From: Unio delphinus
Taxonomy: Eukaryota > Mollusca > Bivalvia > Unionida > Unionidae
Direction of reading: 5' to 3'
Assembly: GCA_029339505.1 (NCBI GenBank)
Contig: JAQISU010000022.1
Coordinates: 20,716,001-20,780,000, forward strand
DNA length: 64,000 bases
Shown here: piece by piece, positions 33,246 to 44,904 of the stretch
Layout of the letters: the number at the start of each line of letters is the position of its first letter
Position numbering within the stretch: the first letter of the stretch is position 1
Position numbers and translations under genes: made by a program
The notes under the pieces: generated by a model
What the model saw: only the letters and a program-made list of their open reading frames with translations
Databases searched by the model: none
What the model was told of the DNA's origin: nothing

Positions 33246-35850
33246 AGCTAATTGTGCTAATTTGCATATGCCAAATGCTGGATGTTTTTAGATGTATTGT
33301 CAGTAATAAAGGGACCACATATTACTTAATTGGCTGACAACAGCTAGGAGATGTGTTTGAAGACTGCAGAGGGTGAACCCATTGTGCTAATTTGCATAGA
33401 TATGATCAGAATGTGGAACAACCCAATCTAGATAAATCAGAGAGATGCAAGATACATGTAGTAGAGCAAAAGTTATTACATATCATTACTATGAATAAGA
33501 ATATGTAAACCATTTGTATTATAGATTTTTGACAGGATTGTGAACAGCATCAATGTTTCGTTGAAGTTGGATTTTAATGCATATATAAACAGCAAAGTGT
33601 GATTATTTAAAATGTCAGAATAGTGATTAAGTTTGAATCATTTTAAGAGCTGATTTAGACAACTATTAGCAAAATCCAGCAAAATCAAATTCAGAAGCCC
33701 AAATGGAGGAGTTTTTCCAAACAATGTTTAAAGCAAAAATAAGGGGTGAAAACCATTCATTCTTTGCACATACTGCCAACATATCGACATATATCAACTT
33801 CATTCTGATCAGGATTTGCTCAGAGAATCCAGCAGAGAGGTTTGAACACTACTACCATACAGTGTCTATAGAACAAGTCACATGGCTCATGTAGGTATTC
33901 AACACCGACTACTGCAGTAAGGAGTGTCAATTTTTAGAATTTGATTCCATATATACCTTTAAGTGACAATTATTTACTTCATTTGCATTCCTATAGATAC
34001 TTATTCTTTTGGAAGGTCATTATTCAGATGCCTCAAGATGTGCGTATGGCAAAATCAATTCAATGTTAAAAAATACAGAACATTTTGGACGAAATGAACC
34101 TAACAGTGTGATCCAGTTCACAAAGATGTCACAATGAAATCTAGGCATATTGGTAAACAAATTCATGTTACCCTTGATTGTGACAATTCCACATTATGCA
34201 CTCTTATTCTCGTCCAATTTTAGTACATCATCTACATGGCTACTATTGTAAATGTCAATAGCAATAGATAACTCTCATCTAGTAGTTTATTGGTGACACT
34301 TGAGGTACAAACCATTCAGGATTGAATAGAATTTGGCTAAATTTTAATTTAGAATTTTAGAATGAGTAAATGCGCATACATGAGGTGACTTGTACTTTAG
34401 TGAGTGTAGCGATGAACACTTATTACACCTACATTACCTTCAAACTCCCCATTTAATTTATATTTGATTAGCGAATGCAACGTTGTGTGACAAATAATAA
34501 TTAGTAATATAAAAAAGAGGACATTTTGAGAATTTGGAAACTGGATTCCGGGCTTGTGGAATTAAAGCTAGGGCTTGTGATTTTATTTTTTAATCAACAG
34601 CTCTGGGCAAGTCTAAAAAAAGTTTTTGAGCACTGTCTATGACAAAATCCTTTCCAAAAAGTAGCATTCTTTTCTCTATTACTGCTCAACAAAAGTTGAA
34701 GATTTCTAAATTGATTAAACACACCAAAAACGAATATTATTACTATTAGAGATCAATGAGAGGAAAACCGTCGCGAAATTATATAACACCAAGTAATTGT
34801 TACAAAAGCCCTTTTTCACTTGCTTCATTTTTTATATATATGTAAGTTTGCGATTTCTCAGACAATAAAGTTATATTATTTCTTTTCACTGATTAATGAA
34901 TGCGTATATTAAGACACCGGCAGAAGTTCAAAACTAATTCAATATATACCAAAACTATCGAGTTCCGTAATCTGTCACTGCTCAAACAAGGCGCAATAAT
35001 GTGTAAACAATAATGCACTGCTCCGGATCAACTTGAATGTTAATAAAGTCAAGAACCACTTTCGATCTTTCTATTCATCAAACATCACGTTTTCAAAAAA
35101 TAAAGAATTTTACTGAATTTTATAAGAATGCTGATACCATTATTTTTCCTTCAAATTTTGTTTTTAAAGAATACGTGCCAAATCCATTTTCGGTCTGCTC
35201 TAGTCCTACATATAAGACTCGACGCTGATATTTTTGCTTGGGGCGTCAAACAAAATCAACATGTGCTATGTCTTAAAGGTAAGACTAAGTCTGCTCATGC
35301 CGACGCTGTCTGGAGTTCAACGCCCATAACATACACGGCCCATTCCTGAGTCGGACCACCCTAAAAATCGTATCATTACAAATTCAGTACAAACCATAAA
35401 AGAATCCATTCCATACATGTTCAGTTTAAGAGAAAGTCGCTGTGCCCACGCCTTAGGTTGGTATCGTCCAAAAATGTCCACCTACTTTAACTTTGATTAT
35501 GCCGTATGCATTCTCGGAGAATGTAAATAATCATCTTCTAAAGATTAGTGGTGTATGATACTCGAAATGAAAGTGAATAATTAAAAGTTGACAATTGATG
35601 TACGACTCGAGAAAGAAAAAAAAAAACTTTTCAAGCTATATGATTCGCAACTTTAAATGAAATCATTTGCATTTATGAATTATTTTTGCATAGCATTTTC
35701 GTGTCACTCAGAGACCTAAACTTATGAGCGTATAAAGAACGTAGATCGCTGATTGGCTGAAAATAATTAAGTGGAAAGGGAAGCCACCGTATTGTGTAAG
35801 CTGTACGCCTTAGTGGACTTGTAGCTATTTTTAATTATATCGCTGTCGTC
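33246..35850. other. Intergenic, nothing recognised
   Basis: 2.6 kb of AT-rich sequence with only short open frames lacking any recognisable motif. No tandem array of note. Confidence 0.5.
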
Positions 35851-35993
35851 GGACAGGTACCATTGGATTAAACGGGGAGATTTCAACAATATGTTTCTGA
35901 CCATGTGAAATATTACGTTTTGACTTAGATTTAAGTGTAACGTTTTAAAATGTTTACAATATGTTATTTATCATTATTTCCAGATACTAAAAG

Positions 35994-36131
35994 ATGCAGG
36001 TGAGGTACAGTGGTAGCTCGAGAGGGTACTATCCCCTGGATGCCAGGCGAATAGGACGCCATCTTATTGTACAGGAGTCAATTCTTCAAAACAAAAACTT
36101 ATATTTCGGATGGGGAGGGGGAGTAGAATGA
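35994..36131 (+). CDS. Possible first coding exon or small ORF, unidentified
   Basis: A 45-codon frame starting MQVRYSGSSRGYYPLDARRI, in a stretch visibly richer in GC than its surroundings. A splice-acceptor-like ttatttccag lies 10 nt before the ATG. A donor-like gtcggacag/gtacca lies upstream near 35857 and could end a non-coding exon. The 3' part runs into the junction with the LINE at about 36118. It could be an orphaned 5' exon, a chance ORF or repeat sequence. I do not recognise the peptide. Confidence 0.25.
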   Translation: MQVRYSGSSRGYYPLDARRIGRHLIVQESILQNKNLYFGWGGGVE

Positions 36132-37130
36132 ACGAACAAGCATTTTACTGGCCTCAACTGAAAGATATTTGCGAATGGAGCTGACGCGTCTCAGCTCAAA
36201 AAAAAAAATATATGCAGCCTTGCATTTGTTAATGACATGTTGGTGCAATGTGAGAGTACTGTTCAGAGTCACACCTAGGTTTCGTACTGACTGTGTGAAT
36301 TTATTGTTGGTGTTGCTCATATTTATTGTTTGGGGTAAATGATGTGCACGAGAAAGTCTTTGTGTTGTGATCAGAATGGTGTCAGTTTTATCATCATTCA
36401 TCTGCAGCTTGTTACATGTGAACCATGATTTCACATCAGAAATTCACCTCTCTTCTCCATGGATGGTAGCATAAACTTCAGTTGGGTGGCTAGACTTGAT
36501 ACAATTTGTGTCATGTTGACTAAGTAGGACTTGAAGCACAGTACGGCTGTATTGTGAATGCCAAAAATATTCTGGAGACGGGGAAGTAATATATCATGTT
36601 CTATTGTGTCAAATGATGCAGACAATCAAAGAGGGTGAGGACCGTAATCTTTCCGTTATCCAAAGCAGAGATAATGTCATTAACTACAATCAGAACAGTA
36701 GTTTTAGTACTACTGTAGCAAGGGCGGTATGAAGACTGTACATTGCTTTAAAAAAAATTAAGATGAGATACAAGATGGGTTACAACAACTTTTTCTAAGA
36801 TTATGTTTATATGAACGGGAGATTGGAAACTGGGCGGTAGTTCTTTAAATCTTTATGGTCGAGTTTTGTTTCCTTCAGCAGAGGCTTTTACAATGGCAGT
36901 TTTGAGAAATGATGGGAATTCACTGCATGAGAGAGATATAGTAATAACATCAGTTAGTGAAGGCAATATTGGATCTAAGCACTCGAGCAGCAATGATGTT
37001 GGAATTGGATCAAGTTCATGTGACTTTGGTGCACTCTTCATACAATCGTACGTACTAAATCCAAAGAAACAGGTTCAAATGCTGCTAACGGTTGTCGCTG
37101 AATTCTGTATCGCAATAATCACGTTTTTTA
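36118..37130 (-). pseudogene. CR1/L2-like LINE reverse transcriptase, 3'-truncated and frame-broken
   Basis: Minus frames contain ELDPIPTSLLLECLDPILPS near 37020, a degenerate stretch with VVVTHLVS and SSYRP, then SFDTIEHDILLPRLQNIFGI near 36620 (RT domain block), then QSVRNLGVTLNSTLTLHQHV and LRRVSSIRKYLSVEASKMLV near 36290-36130. The family is the same as 54540-56895, which has collinear peptides. Frameshifts and stops interrupt it, and the C-terminus is lost at about 36118. Confidence 0.85.
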
Positions 37131-37778
37131 ATACGCTGAGTATGCATTTTGTTCGTTAATATTTTCCAGATTTTCAAAGGTTAGAACGTCTAAACAATAA
37201 GTTGGTATACTATTAAGAGATTTTAAACGCGAACTACAAATTCAACGATAACACCAAAATACATTTTAACGTCGCGTTATTTATCAATAACTGTTTTCAC
37301 AATCTTTATTTGTTAAGCATTTTTACGAATCTTTGGGCTTAAAGCAAGTAACAGAAAAGAGCGCAAATGAATACGTTTGTAAAATTCAGCCAATAGTTTA
37401 TTCTCCCAGAACATAAAGTGTAAATATAACTTGCAGTATTGTGAACTAAATCCCAATTAGTCCTAAACGTGCTAGCACACGTCCAAAAGTATAGTATCCC
37501 GAATGAATTCCGGTGGTGTGTTAAATGAATTCCAACTTTGAATGTAGAACAGTCTTAATGGATATGGAACTCAAAACTGGAAAATGTTAACCCCCAAATA
37601 CTAATGATCTTAAAATATAATCTAAAATCATTGACACGAATTAGATATGTAATATGTTATTTACATAAAAATAACATTATCCAGGTAGACTCAAATCCTA
37701 CCATCAATTATGGACAAACGTCAATTAAACAATACAAAATTAAATATAGATATTTACAATTAGGGACAAAAGCCTATG

Positions 37779-37820
<42 letters not shown>

Positions 37821-38371
37821 GTTCTGAATTCCTCTAGACATTTATGAAGAACTAACTATACAAAATTTAAGAGCTGAAAATCAGATTTACAAATTCACAA
37901 AGTATACTAGGGAAAGTAGGAATATGCAATAAAAATTTTAAAAATCAGATATGTGTTCCAATTTTTACTTATAATATTTCACATGGTCCGAATCAGCTTG
38001 AAATTTGGTCCGAATCGGTCTGTAATCTGGTCCAAATAAATAGTTTGGTTTCAATCAACCAGCATTCAATTAACAATTTTCGCCTTTCAAAATGGAACTA
38101 TATGGTTGCAGTTTATATACATCTAAAGATAGTGATTGCATTAAAAAAAAATATTGCATTGTCCCTATTTTATATGCCAGACTGATCATATGTCTGTAGA
38201 GATGGACGAATAGCTTCGAAGATTTAATTGCCATTTCTACGACAGCCACTCCATAAACACGGTAATGTACAGTAATATGCATTAATGGAGATGAAAATAC
38301 AGTATTATAAAATAATTCATGTAATGAAGCAAGAAATAAATGGAACACCACTTGAATGTGCATTTAAAGAG
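37131..38371. other. Intergenic with a TA microsatellite
   Basis: Includes (TA)n at 37780-37816 and a short tggtccgaatc-type repeat at 37983-38035. No gene seen. Confidence 0.6.
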
Positions 38372-38581
38372 ACGTATGTCTGTATGTATGTATGTATGTA
38401 TGTATGTATGTATGTGTGTGTGTGTGTGTGTGTGTTTGTGTGTGTGTGTGGTCATTTATGACATTTCTGAAAGTGATTGCAAAATAAATTAACTTTGATC
38501 CCTGTCTGTCAATCTGTCTGTATTTACAGCACATGCAAATTCAGGAGCGGAGGGGAATGGGCAAATGTTCTCTGCCCCGTC

Positions 38582-38629
<48 letters not shown>

Positions 38630-38630
38630 G
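38372..38630. repeat. TGTA/TG microsatellites
   Basis: (tgta)n at about 38372-38411 runs into (tg)n to about 38450; a second (gt)n tract lies at 38585-38628. Confidence 0.9.
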
Positions 38631-38786
38631 ACTCCTAGAACGTGCAACATCAAGTTTTCATATTAATGTTATTGGATAAACATAATCAACAATAAACTGT
38701 ATGAAAAACGTGTATTCTGAAGTGACTCCATTCTTAAATCCCTTTTTCATTACTGTATTTTCATCTCCATTACTGTACATTACATC

Positions 38787-38817
38787 TGACCCTTGCCAAA
38801 TGGGGTGGCAAGGGTCA
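38787..38817. other. Perfect 11-bp hairpin
   Basis: The arms tgacccttgcc (38787-38797) and ggcaagggtca (38807-38817) are exact inverted repeats around a 9-nt loop. Each arm ends in an AGGGTCA/TGACCCT half-site resembling nuclear-receptor elements, which is only a resemblance. It lies about 530 bp upstream of the ZDHHC24 start codon. Confidence 0.55.
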
Positions 38818-39348
38818 AGGGAAACTCGGACTATACATTACTGTGTTTAGTGAGACCAGATTTTATACGCATATTCATGTTGTAAGCACGATATTTGGGC
38901 CATATTACTGTAAATGAGTACAGCAGAAACTACACATCTGAAAGATACCCTGTTAATTTCACAAATTTATTTGTATAGATGAAGCTGGGACGTCATTCAT
39001 TTGTTAATTTTCGTATATAGGCTACAGCAATTTTACAGCACTGGCAAATCCCCACCCCCTCCCATGACGTCCTTGACATGAAGCGCACATGATTATAATA
39101 ATTATTTTCATATATATATTCGATGCAATTGGTCATGTATTAAATCTAGCGGATATCATCTCATAGGGAATGATTAGTTTCGGTCACCGTATGTCTAGTG
39201 TATTGGGTGTCGTGCTCAATCGGTATATCCTACCAGGTTTTGTGTAGTTGTCCTAATCGAGTTTTGCAATATTTTTCATACTCAGCTGACTTATTTTGTC
39301 AACAAATATTAATCAAGTCACTGTTTTTATTACTTCTCTTTCTGAAGA

Positions 39349-39613
39349 ATGCTAAAATATTTTCCTAAAACAAGGACGGACATATTTGCTTTCGCTTTTA
39401 CTCTTGGTGGGATCCATGCTGTGATGATGTTGGAGTTGTTCTTCGTGTTACCATGGATTGTGGATCAACATCAACCTTATAGCAGCCTAAAATATTATTT
39501 CCATATTTTTGCTGCAATATTTCTCTACATTAATACTATTGGGAACTTGTGGAAAACCATTGTAACAGATACCTCCAATGGCTCAATTGTGTTGCCTTCC
39601 ATTTTAAAACCCG
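39349..39613 (+). CDS. ZDHHC24: ZDHHC24 exon 1 (start codon)
   Basis: Encodes MLKYFPKTRTDIFAFAFTLG through two membrane segments to ILKPG. An acceptor-like ttctctttctgaag directly precedes the ATG, so a non-coding 5' exon is possible. The donor is gtataa at 39614. Confidence 0.88.
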
Positions 39614-39656
39614 GTATAATGATACAGAATATATTAACATATTAACTTGTATTTAG

Positions 39657-39744
<88 letters not shown>

Positions 39745-42700
39745 ATATATTTGCATATGCATTATATACACACTAGACCCAAATACACCCAAATTTGTAT
39801 TACACACTATACTCAAACACACCCACATTTACACTATCTACACAATACCCAAATACACCTAGATCTGCATTATATACACTGTACACAAACACTTCCAAAT
39901 TTAGATAATATACACACTATACCCAAACAGTGGCGTAGCGAGGATATTTGGTGCCCAGGGCAAAACACCCAAATTTGTGCCCCCTGCTGACCTTGTTGCG
40001 CAGTTTTGTTGATACTTTGGACTGATTTGCGCCCCATTTGGTGCCCCCTAGCCACATGTGCCAGGGGCAAATGTCCCACCGGCCCCCCTCGCTATGCCAC
40101 TATACCCAAATACACCCAAATTTAGATAATGTACACGCTGTACCCAAATACAACCAGATTTGCATAATATACACTGTACCCAAATTCACCCAAGTTTGCG
40201 TTATATACACACAGTATATCTGATACACTCAAATTTGCAGTGCATGGTAAACACAAATAAATCCATATTTGCATTATATACATAGTATACCAATTACACC
40301 CAAATTTGAATTATGTACACAGTGTTAGTTCTTGGGTTATCAAGAACTTTATGAAAATATGAAAGTTATAAGAAACTGTAGTTCAGACATTTTTTCTACC
40401 TAGATGATCTCTATACACAAAATTTCATTGCCACATTAGCAAATATGTATTGATGTTTCTTGATGGTACTACATGGCGGTGTGACTACAGCTTAGTTTGG
40501 TGTTTAATAGATTTCTTTAAAACTCAAATATTTCATCAGCCTTTTCTTTACTGATTAGTTCTAAATAGAGATGATTACATTTCATTCGAAATTACCAGAT
40601 TTATTAGCTGATTAAATAGAGATGGTTACATTTCATTCGAAATTACCAGATTTATTAGCTGATTAGTTTTAAATAGAGATGATTACATTTCATTCGAAAT
40701 TACCAGATTTATTAGCTGATTAGTTCTAAATAGAGATGATTACATTTCATTCGAAATTACCAGATTTATTAGCTGATTAGTTTTAAATAGAGATGATTAC
40801 ATTTCATTCGAAATTACCAGATTTATTAGCTGATTAGTTCTAAATAGAGATGATTACATTTCATTCGAAATTACCAGATTTATTAGCTGATTAGTTTTAA
40901 ATAGAGATGATTACATTTCATTCGAAATTACCAGATTTATTAGCTGATTAGTTCTAAATAGAGATGATTACATTTCATTCGAAATTACCAGATTTATTAG
41001 GTGACAGAGGTAAGAATCATTAAATGCTAAGTGTATGTGCACCTCATATGAATAGTTGGTATAATTAGACTGATAAAAAATAAAAAAATTGCACAGTATG
41101 TTAATGACCTAATGAAAATAATCTGTAGAAGAAACAAGAATTTAGAACATAGTAATCTTGTAGATTATTCTTCCAAGAACCTTTTAACATAGTATTCTAG
41201 TTTTTGTTTAGTTTAATACATGATACTGAAAGAACATACTTTATATTTAACACATATCAAAAGTGTGTTTGGGTGTAAATGGAATATGTGGGTGTAGGTG
41301 TGTAATATTTGGGTGTTTGATGTAAGAACTCTTAACAAAAAGACTTTATTTGTGCTCAGATGTGTTGGGTACCAGTAACTAAAGTGTCCAGCAGATAATA
41401 TGTGTGTGTCAGTGTGTGTGTGTGGCCTTTGTGATTGAGGGCAAAGTTTTAGCCTACATTTAATACTATTGGAATTTAGGATTATTTGGGATTTAATAAA
41501 CAATACTGTTAGTTTCTCTTAAAATTTTGCACTGTAGGGAAATAAATTGTTGACTTTCATAAAACTAGTTGGTTTTGCTTTGGTGATGTTTTTTTTAAAG
41601 CTGTTTAATTTTTCTTGAGTTCAAAGCCAAACCTTGTTTATGAACTTTGAATGTTCTAGAAGCAAACTTGTGTACCATTTGATGAAAATTTCCATTTAAA
41701 ATGACTCACAATCTTTGATACTTTGTTTTGTCTTAGGTTAAGTGAATTAGTATATGTAGGATAAGGTAAACAAAATTATTAATTCGTGTTTTAATATCAG
41801 TCTTTGGAATCAATTTTAGTTGTATTTTAATTTGAGAGGAATCATTAATTTAAATTATTCACTGGAATTAAAGTGTTCATTGACTTTGTGGACTAAAATA
41901 TTACTTTGGGATTATAGAGAACTAATTCAAAGAACGTCTTGACTATATCATTGTGGTGCATCAAGACGATTGGTACATCAGAACATTCAATACTATTGGA
42001 ATTCATTCAGAATATTCTATACTTTTTGGACGTGTCATAGAATTTAGGATTATTTGGGATTTAATTCACAATACTGTTAGTTCCTCTTAAAATTTTGCAT
42101 TGTAGTATAGGGAAATAAATTGTTAAATTTCATGAAACTAGTTGGTTTTGCTTCTTTTTACATAGTTAAGATCATAGGGTCATACCACATTCTTCACACA
42201 CTTGTTAATCAATTTCCTTGTTATTTTGGTCCATCTGGCATTTCCATATTTTCATCGTCAACAGTAGCATATACCTTTATATCACAAGCAAACACTTTGC
42301 TTCCTACTACATGTACTTCAGGCAAATCAGTCAGCATTAGTATGGGTCACAAAACACTTCTTGTAGAATACCACTTTATCTGTGTCCAGTTTGAAACCAA
42401 TCCATCCACTAAAACAGTTTGCGTCCTTTCATGCAGAAATCTTACAATCAATTGTATTTTTTTCTAATTTCATATTTGTATAACACCTCTCAATATTTTT
42501 TCTTCCAGGTTGGAAATTTTGCAGTGCCTGTGAAGCCAATTCACCTCCCCGTTCTTATCATTGTGGCATTTGCAGACGATGTGTACTGAAACGCGATCAT
42601 CATTGCACTTTCACTGGGAACTGTATTGGCTTTAGGAACTACCGTTACTACATGCTTCTTATATTACACTGCTGGTTGGCCTCAGTCTATGCTAATGTCA

Positions 42701-43086
42701 TGAATTTGGGTTTTATTTGGATGACAATTGGAGAGGACTTATTGTCTTTACATAAACTAATATTCCCATTCTTTGCATGGGTAATGAGAAGTATTGACAT
42801 CTTTACGATGATTCAATCCTTTGTGTTAATGATTTGTTTAGGGGTATCATGCCTACTTACAGCTCTGCTAGGTTACCATATTGGAAATGTATGGCGTGGA
42901 CAAACCACATATGAAAGATCTCATCACATAAAACAGTATGATTTAGGATGGAAAGAGAACTTGAAGGGAGTTTTTGGAGAGAAATGGTACTTGACATTTT
43001 TTTCACCATTTATAAAATCAGAATTACCTGGAGATGGAATTGATTTTGTGACTAGTGCAAAATATGAAAATCCAAAAGATATGTGA
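39349..43086 (+). CDS. ZDHHC24: ZDHHC24 orthologue, DHHC palmitoyltransferase
   Basis: Protein S-acyltransferase that attaches palmitate to cysteines of membrane proteins. It has two coding exons (39349-39613 and 42509-43086) with GT-AG borders and phase 1, giving 280 residues; human ZDHHC24 is about 284. Four hydrophobic segments are visible: two before the catalytic loop (about residues 11-35 and 48-66) and two after it (about 138-160 and 180-205). The loop contains C-x2-C, HCGICRRCVLKRDHHCTFTG and NCIGFRNYRYY; DHHC carries the active Cys and the other Cys/His bind zinc. The C-terminus has RGQTTYE and ELPGDGIDF, matching WRGQTTWE/LPGDGITF of vertebrate ZDHHC24, which separates it from other DHHC families. 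The stop is TGA at 43084-43086. Confidence 0.92.
39661..39741. repeat. (TA)n microsatellite, about 40 repeats
   Basis: Uninterrupted TA dinucleotides; self-complementary and likely unstable. Confidence 0.97.
39765..40330. repeat. About 36-bp degenerate array (acacccaaatttg...tatacac)
   Basis: Around eleven diverged copies built from tacacccaaatttgcattat and atacacactgtaccc blocks, broken by the MITE at 39928-40102. Confidence 0.85.
39928..40102. mobile_element. hAT-like MITE (175 bp) with 8-bp target duplication
   Basis: The left end cagtggcgtagcgagg and right end (reverse-complemented) tagtggcatagcgagg form 16-bp inverted repeats with two mismatches. An 8-bp direct repeat tacccaaa lies at 39920-39927 and 40103-40110. 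Eight-base duplications and CAG/TAG-starting ends are typical of hAT elements. The interior is GC-rich and non-coding. The host array itself contains acccaaa, so the duplication could be partly coincidental. Confidence 0.7.
40551..40999. repeat. 57-bp array with two-monomer higher-order pattern
   Basis: Eight copies of ctgattagttctaaatagag plus atgattacatttcattcgaa plus attaccagatttattag. From the third copy on, the tenth to twelfth bases alternate ttt and tct, so the real repeat is a 114-bp dimer. The second copy has a short deletion. Confidence 0.93.
41461..41580. repeat. Duplicated intron segment, copy 1
   Basis: Shares gaatttaggattatttggga, caatactgttagtt and aaactagttggttttgctt with 41989-42152, in order. 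Confidence 0.8.
41989..42152. repeat. Duplicated intron segment, copy 2
   Basis: Same as copy 1 but with about 40 extra bases after tactattgg (attcattcag...gtgtcatag). The copies are about 0.5 kb apart in direct orientation. Confidence 0.8.
42509..43086 (+). CDS. ZDHHC24: ZDHHC24 exon 2 (DHHC domain to stop)
   Basis: Acceptor tcttccag before 42509; completes a Gly codon with exon 1. Encodes the whole cysteine-rich DHHC domain, two membrane segments and the cytosolic tail ending YENPKDM. Confidence 0.93.
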
Positions 43087-44900
43087 CATATTAATACGAT
43101 TTTAATTTTTAATTTAGTGTTTGTATTTATTATTTTATCTTTTCTTATGACATTACTTCAAGTAGACACCTACTGTACATTTTTTATGAACTCCACCACT
43201 TTTTACAGAACAAGATACAATTTTATTTTCAGTTTTGAGATGCTCAGCTTTGATAGAGTGCTTCCACTTTGTGTTTATTCTTTCTGTAATTAAAATATAT
43301 CTCAATTGAAAAACTGACCTTTCATATGGGGACAAAACTTGTACAAAATTCTTTTATGCACCAATTTGTAATTTAATACATGACTAAGACATACTCATCT
43401 TTAACGGATGATTACCTTGAAACAAATACCATCAAGTAATATACCAGCAAACATAATTCTACCTTGACAAAGCTCATCCTTGGTAAGACTATTATTAAAT
43501 GTGATCAAGCTATTACGGTAACAGGTTTATAAGGGGAGACAACTACTTGATGGCAGAGTTTTCACTTTATGTTTGTACCAAAACTTCTAAGTATGTCTCA
43601 TCCTCTGTTTTCTTTAAAGATCATAGTAGATGGTCATGATAAAAAGAATTTTTTGGTAACTATCAGAGACCAGAATATATGGACATGATTGTCCTACTGT
43701 GAAAGCTACAAAAATTGAATTACCTGGTGCCCAGGGGCTCTGTAAATCTAGATCAGTATTCTTTCATATTTTAGGTCAGTTGCCCATTGTGCTTGTCTAT
43801 TTCCCCAATTCCAAAGTTATCTAACTTACCTGAAAGTAAACTCAAGTCTGAAAATGAAGTCTGCCGTTTTAATTTTGAAGTTTTTAAAGACATCTATTAA
43901 TATTCAGCCTATGGCCTCAATTGTAGGTTCCCTCTCTTTATGAAGATTATATACTTATGTGTATCAAATGTAGAATGAGCCATGTGACCAATGAATGGGA
44001 TATTTTACTATTTCTGTTTTCTATATTTCATTGATAACCTGTAATTAGTGCACACTTATTCTGCATGATTAATGAGCTGTCCCTTGCTCACACTGACTTG
44101 ATAATGTATATGTAGTTCAATGTATGTATTGAGTGGTACCTGTGTGATTGTTTGACAATTGAGTTAAGCTAGGCGATATGTGAGATATAAAACCCCTCAA
44201 ATACAATGTTTTTTTTGCCACAAAGGAACTAAGATTATTAATTTGTATTGTAATCCTTTTCGTTCAAAGAGTTGCTAGCCACTGGTTTTATTGATATATG
44301 GAGTGGGTGTTTTCTTTACCTGTGATACATCCATGGTACTGTGATGGAACTAATTTCAAAACTTGAATCTCCAGTTTTTTACTGTTTGATTCAAATAAAG
44401 ATTAGTGACTATCTTATGTCACTGAATTTTAAATTTTGATGAAGATTTTTGCAGTATTTTGAAAATAAAACTACTGGCACAATTTGAAACCAAGACCTGG
44501 ACAGAATATTCTCTTTAATAAAATCAGATCATATGAAACTTTGTGTCAAAAGTCAAACACATTTTTTTTTTGGCACATTCACACAGAAAATTCATTTATA
44601 ACTGTTGAAAACATTTTTAAAAAATTTTAATTTCAAGTATTGCATTTTCAACAGTTTGTCACAAATATTAGTAAGAAATATATGGCCATGTCCGGCAGGT
44701 CCAATTGAACCAGGGCAAGTTGTGTTTTTCAATCAGTTGCCAAGGGTCTGACCTGAAGTAGAAAAAAAAAATTGTTTTAAGCACTGATTGTGTACATTCA
44801 TGTATAATATTAACATAATTATAAGCAAAACAGACTGAGAACTGTCATTACTTAAGGCATATGTACATCATTATATCCATATACACTGTATTACTCTACA
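43087..44900 (+). other. ZDHHC24 3' flank, possible long 3' UTR
   Basis: No further gene seen. AATAAA signals on the plus strand occur at 44394-44399 and shortly after; either could end a 1.3-kb 3' UTR, but this is unproven. Confidence 0.45.
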
Positions 44901-44904
44901 GTTG

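Larger units (their letters stand above)
39614..42508 (+). other. ZDHHC24 intron (2.9 kb)
   Basis: Contains a (TA)n tract, an acacccaaatttg-type array with a hAT-like MITE, a 57-bp array and a duplicated 115-bp segment. 41000-41460 and 41581-41988 are otherwise plain. The open frame at 42120-42467 is not continued from exon 1 and has no recognised motif. Confidence 0.8.

Noticed and set aside
39634..39862. Open frames of Tyr-Ile repeats over the TA tract (also 52162-52438)
   Set aside because: Simple translation of (TA)n microsatellites.
42120..42467. 115-codon frame in the ZDHHC24 intron
   Set aside because: Not in frame with a spliced transcript, starts inside a duplicated non-coding segment, no recognised domain.
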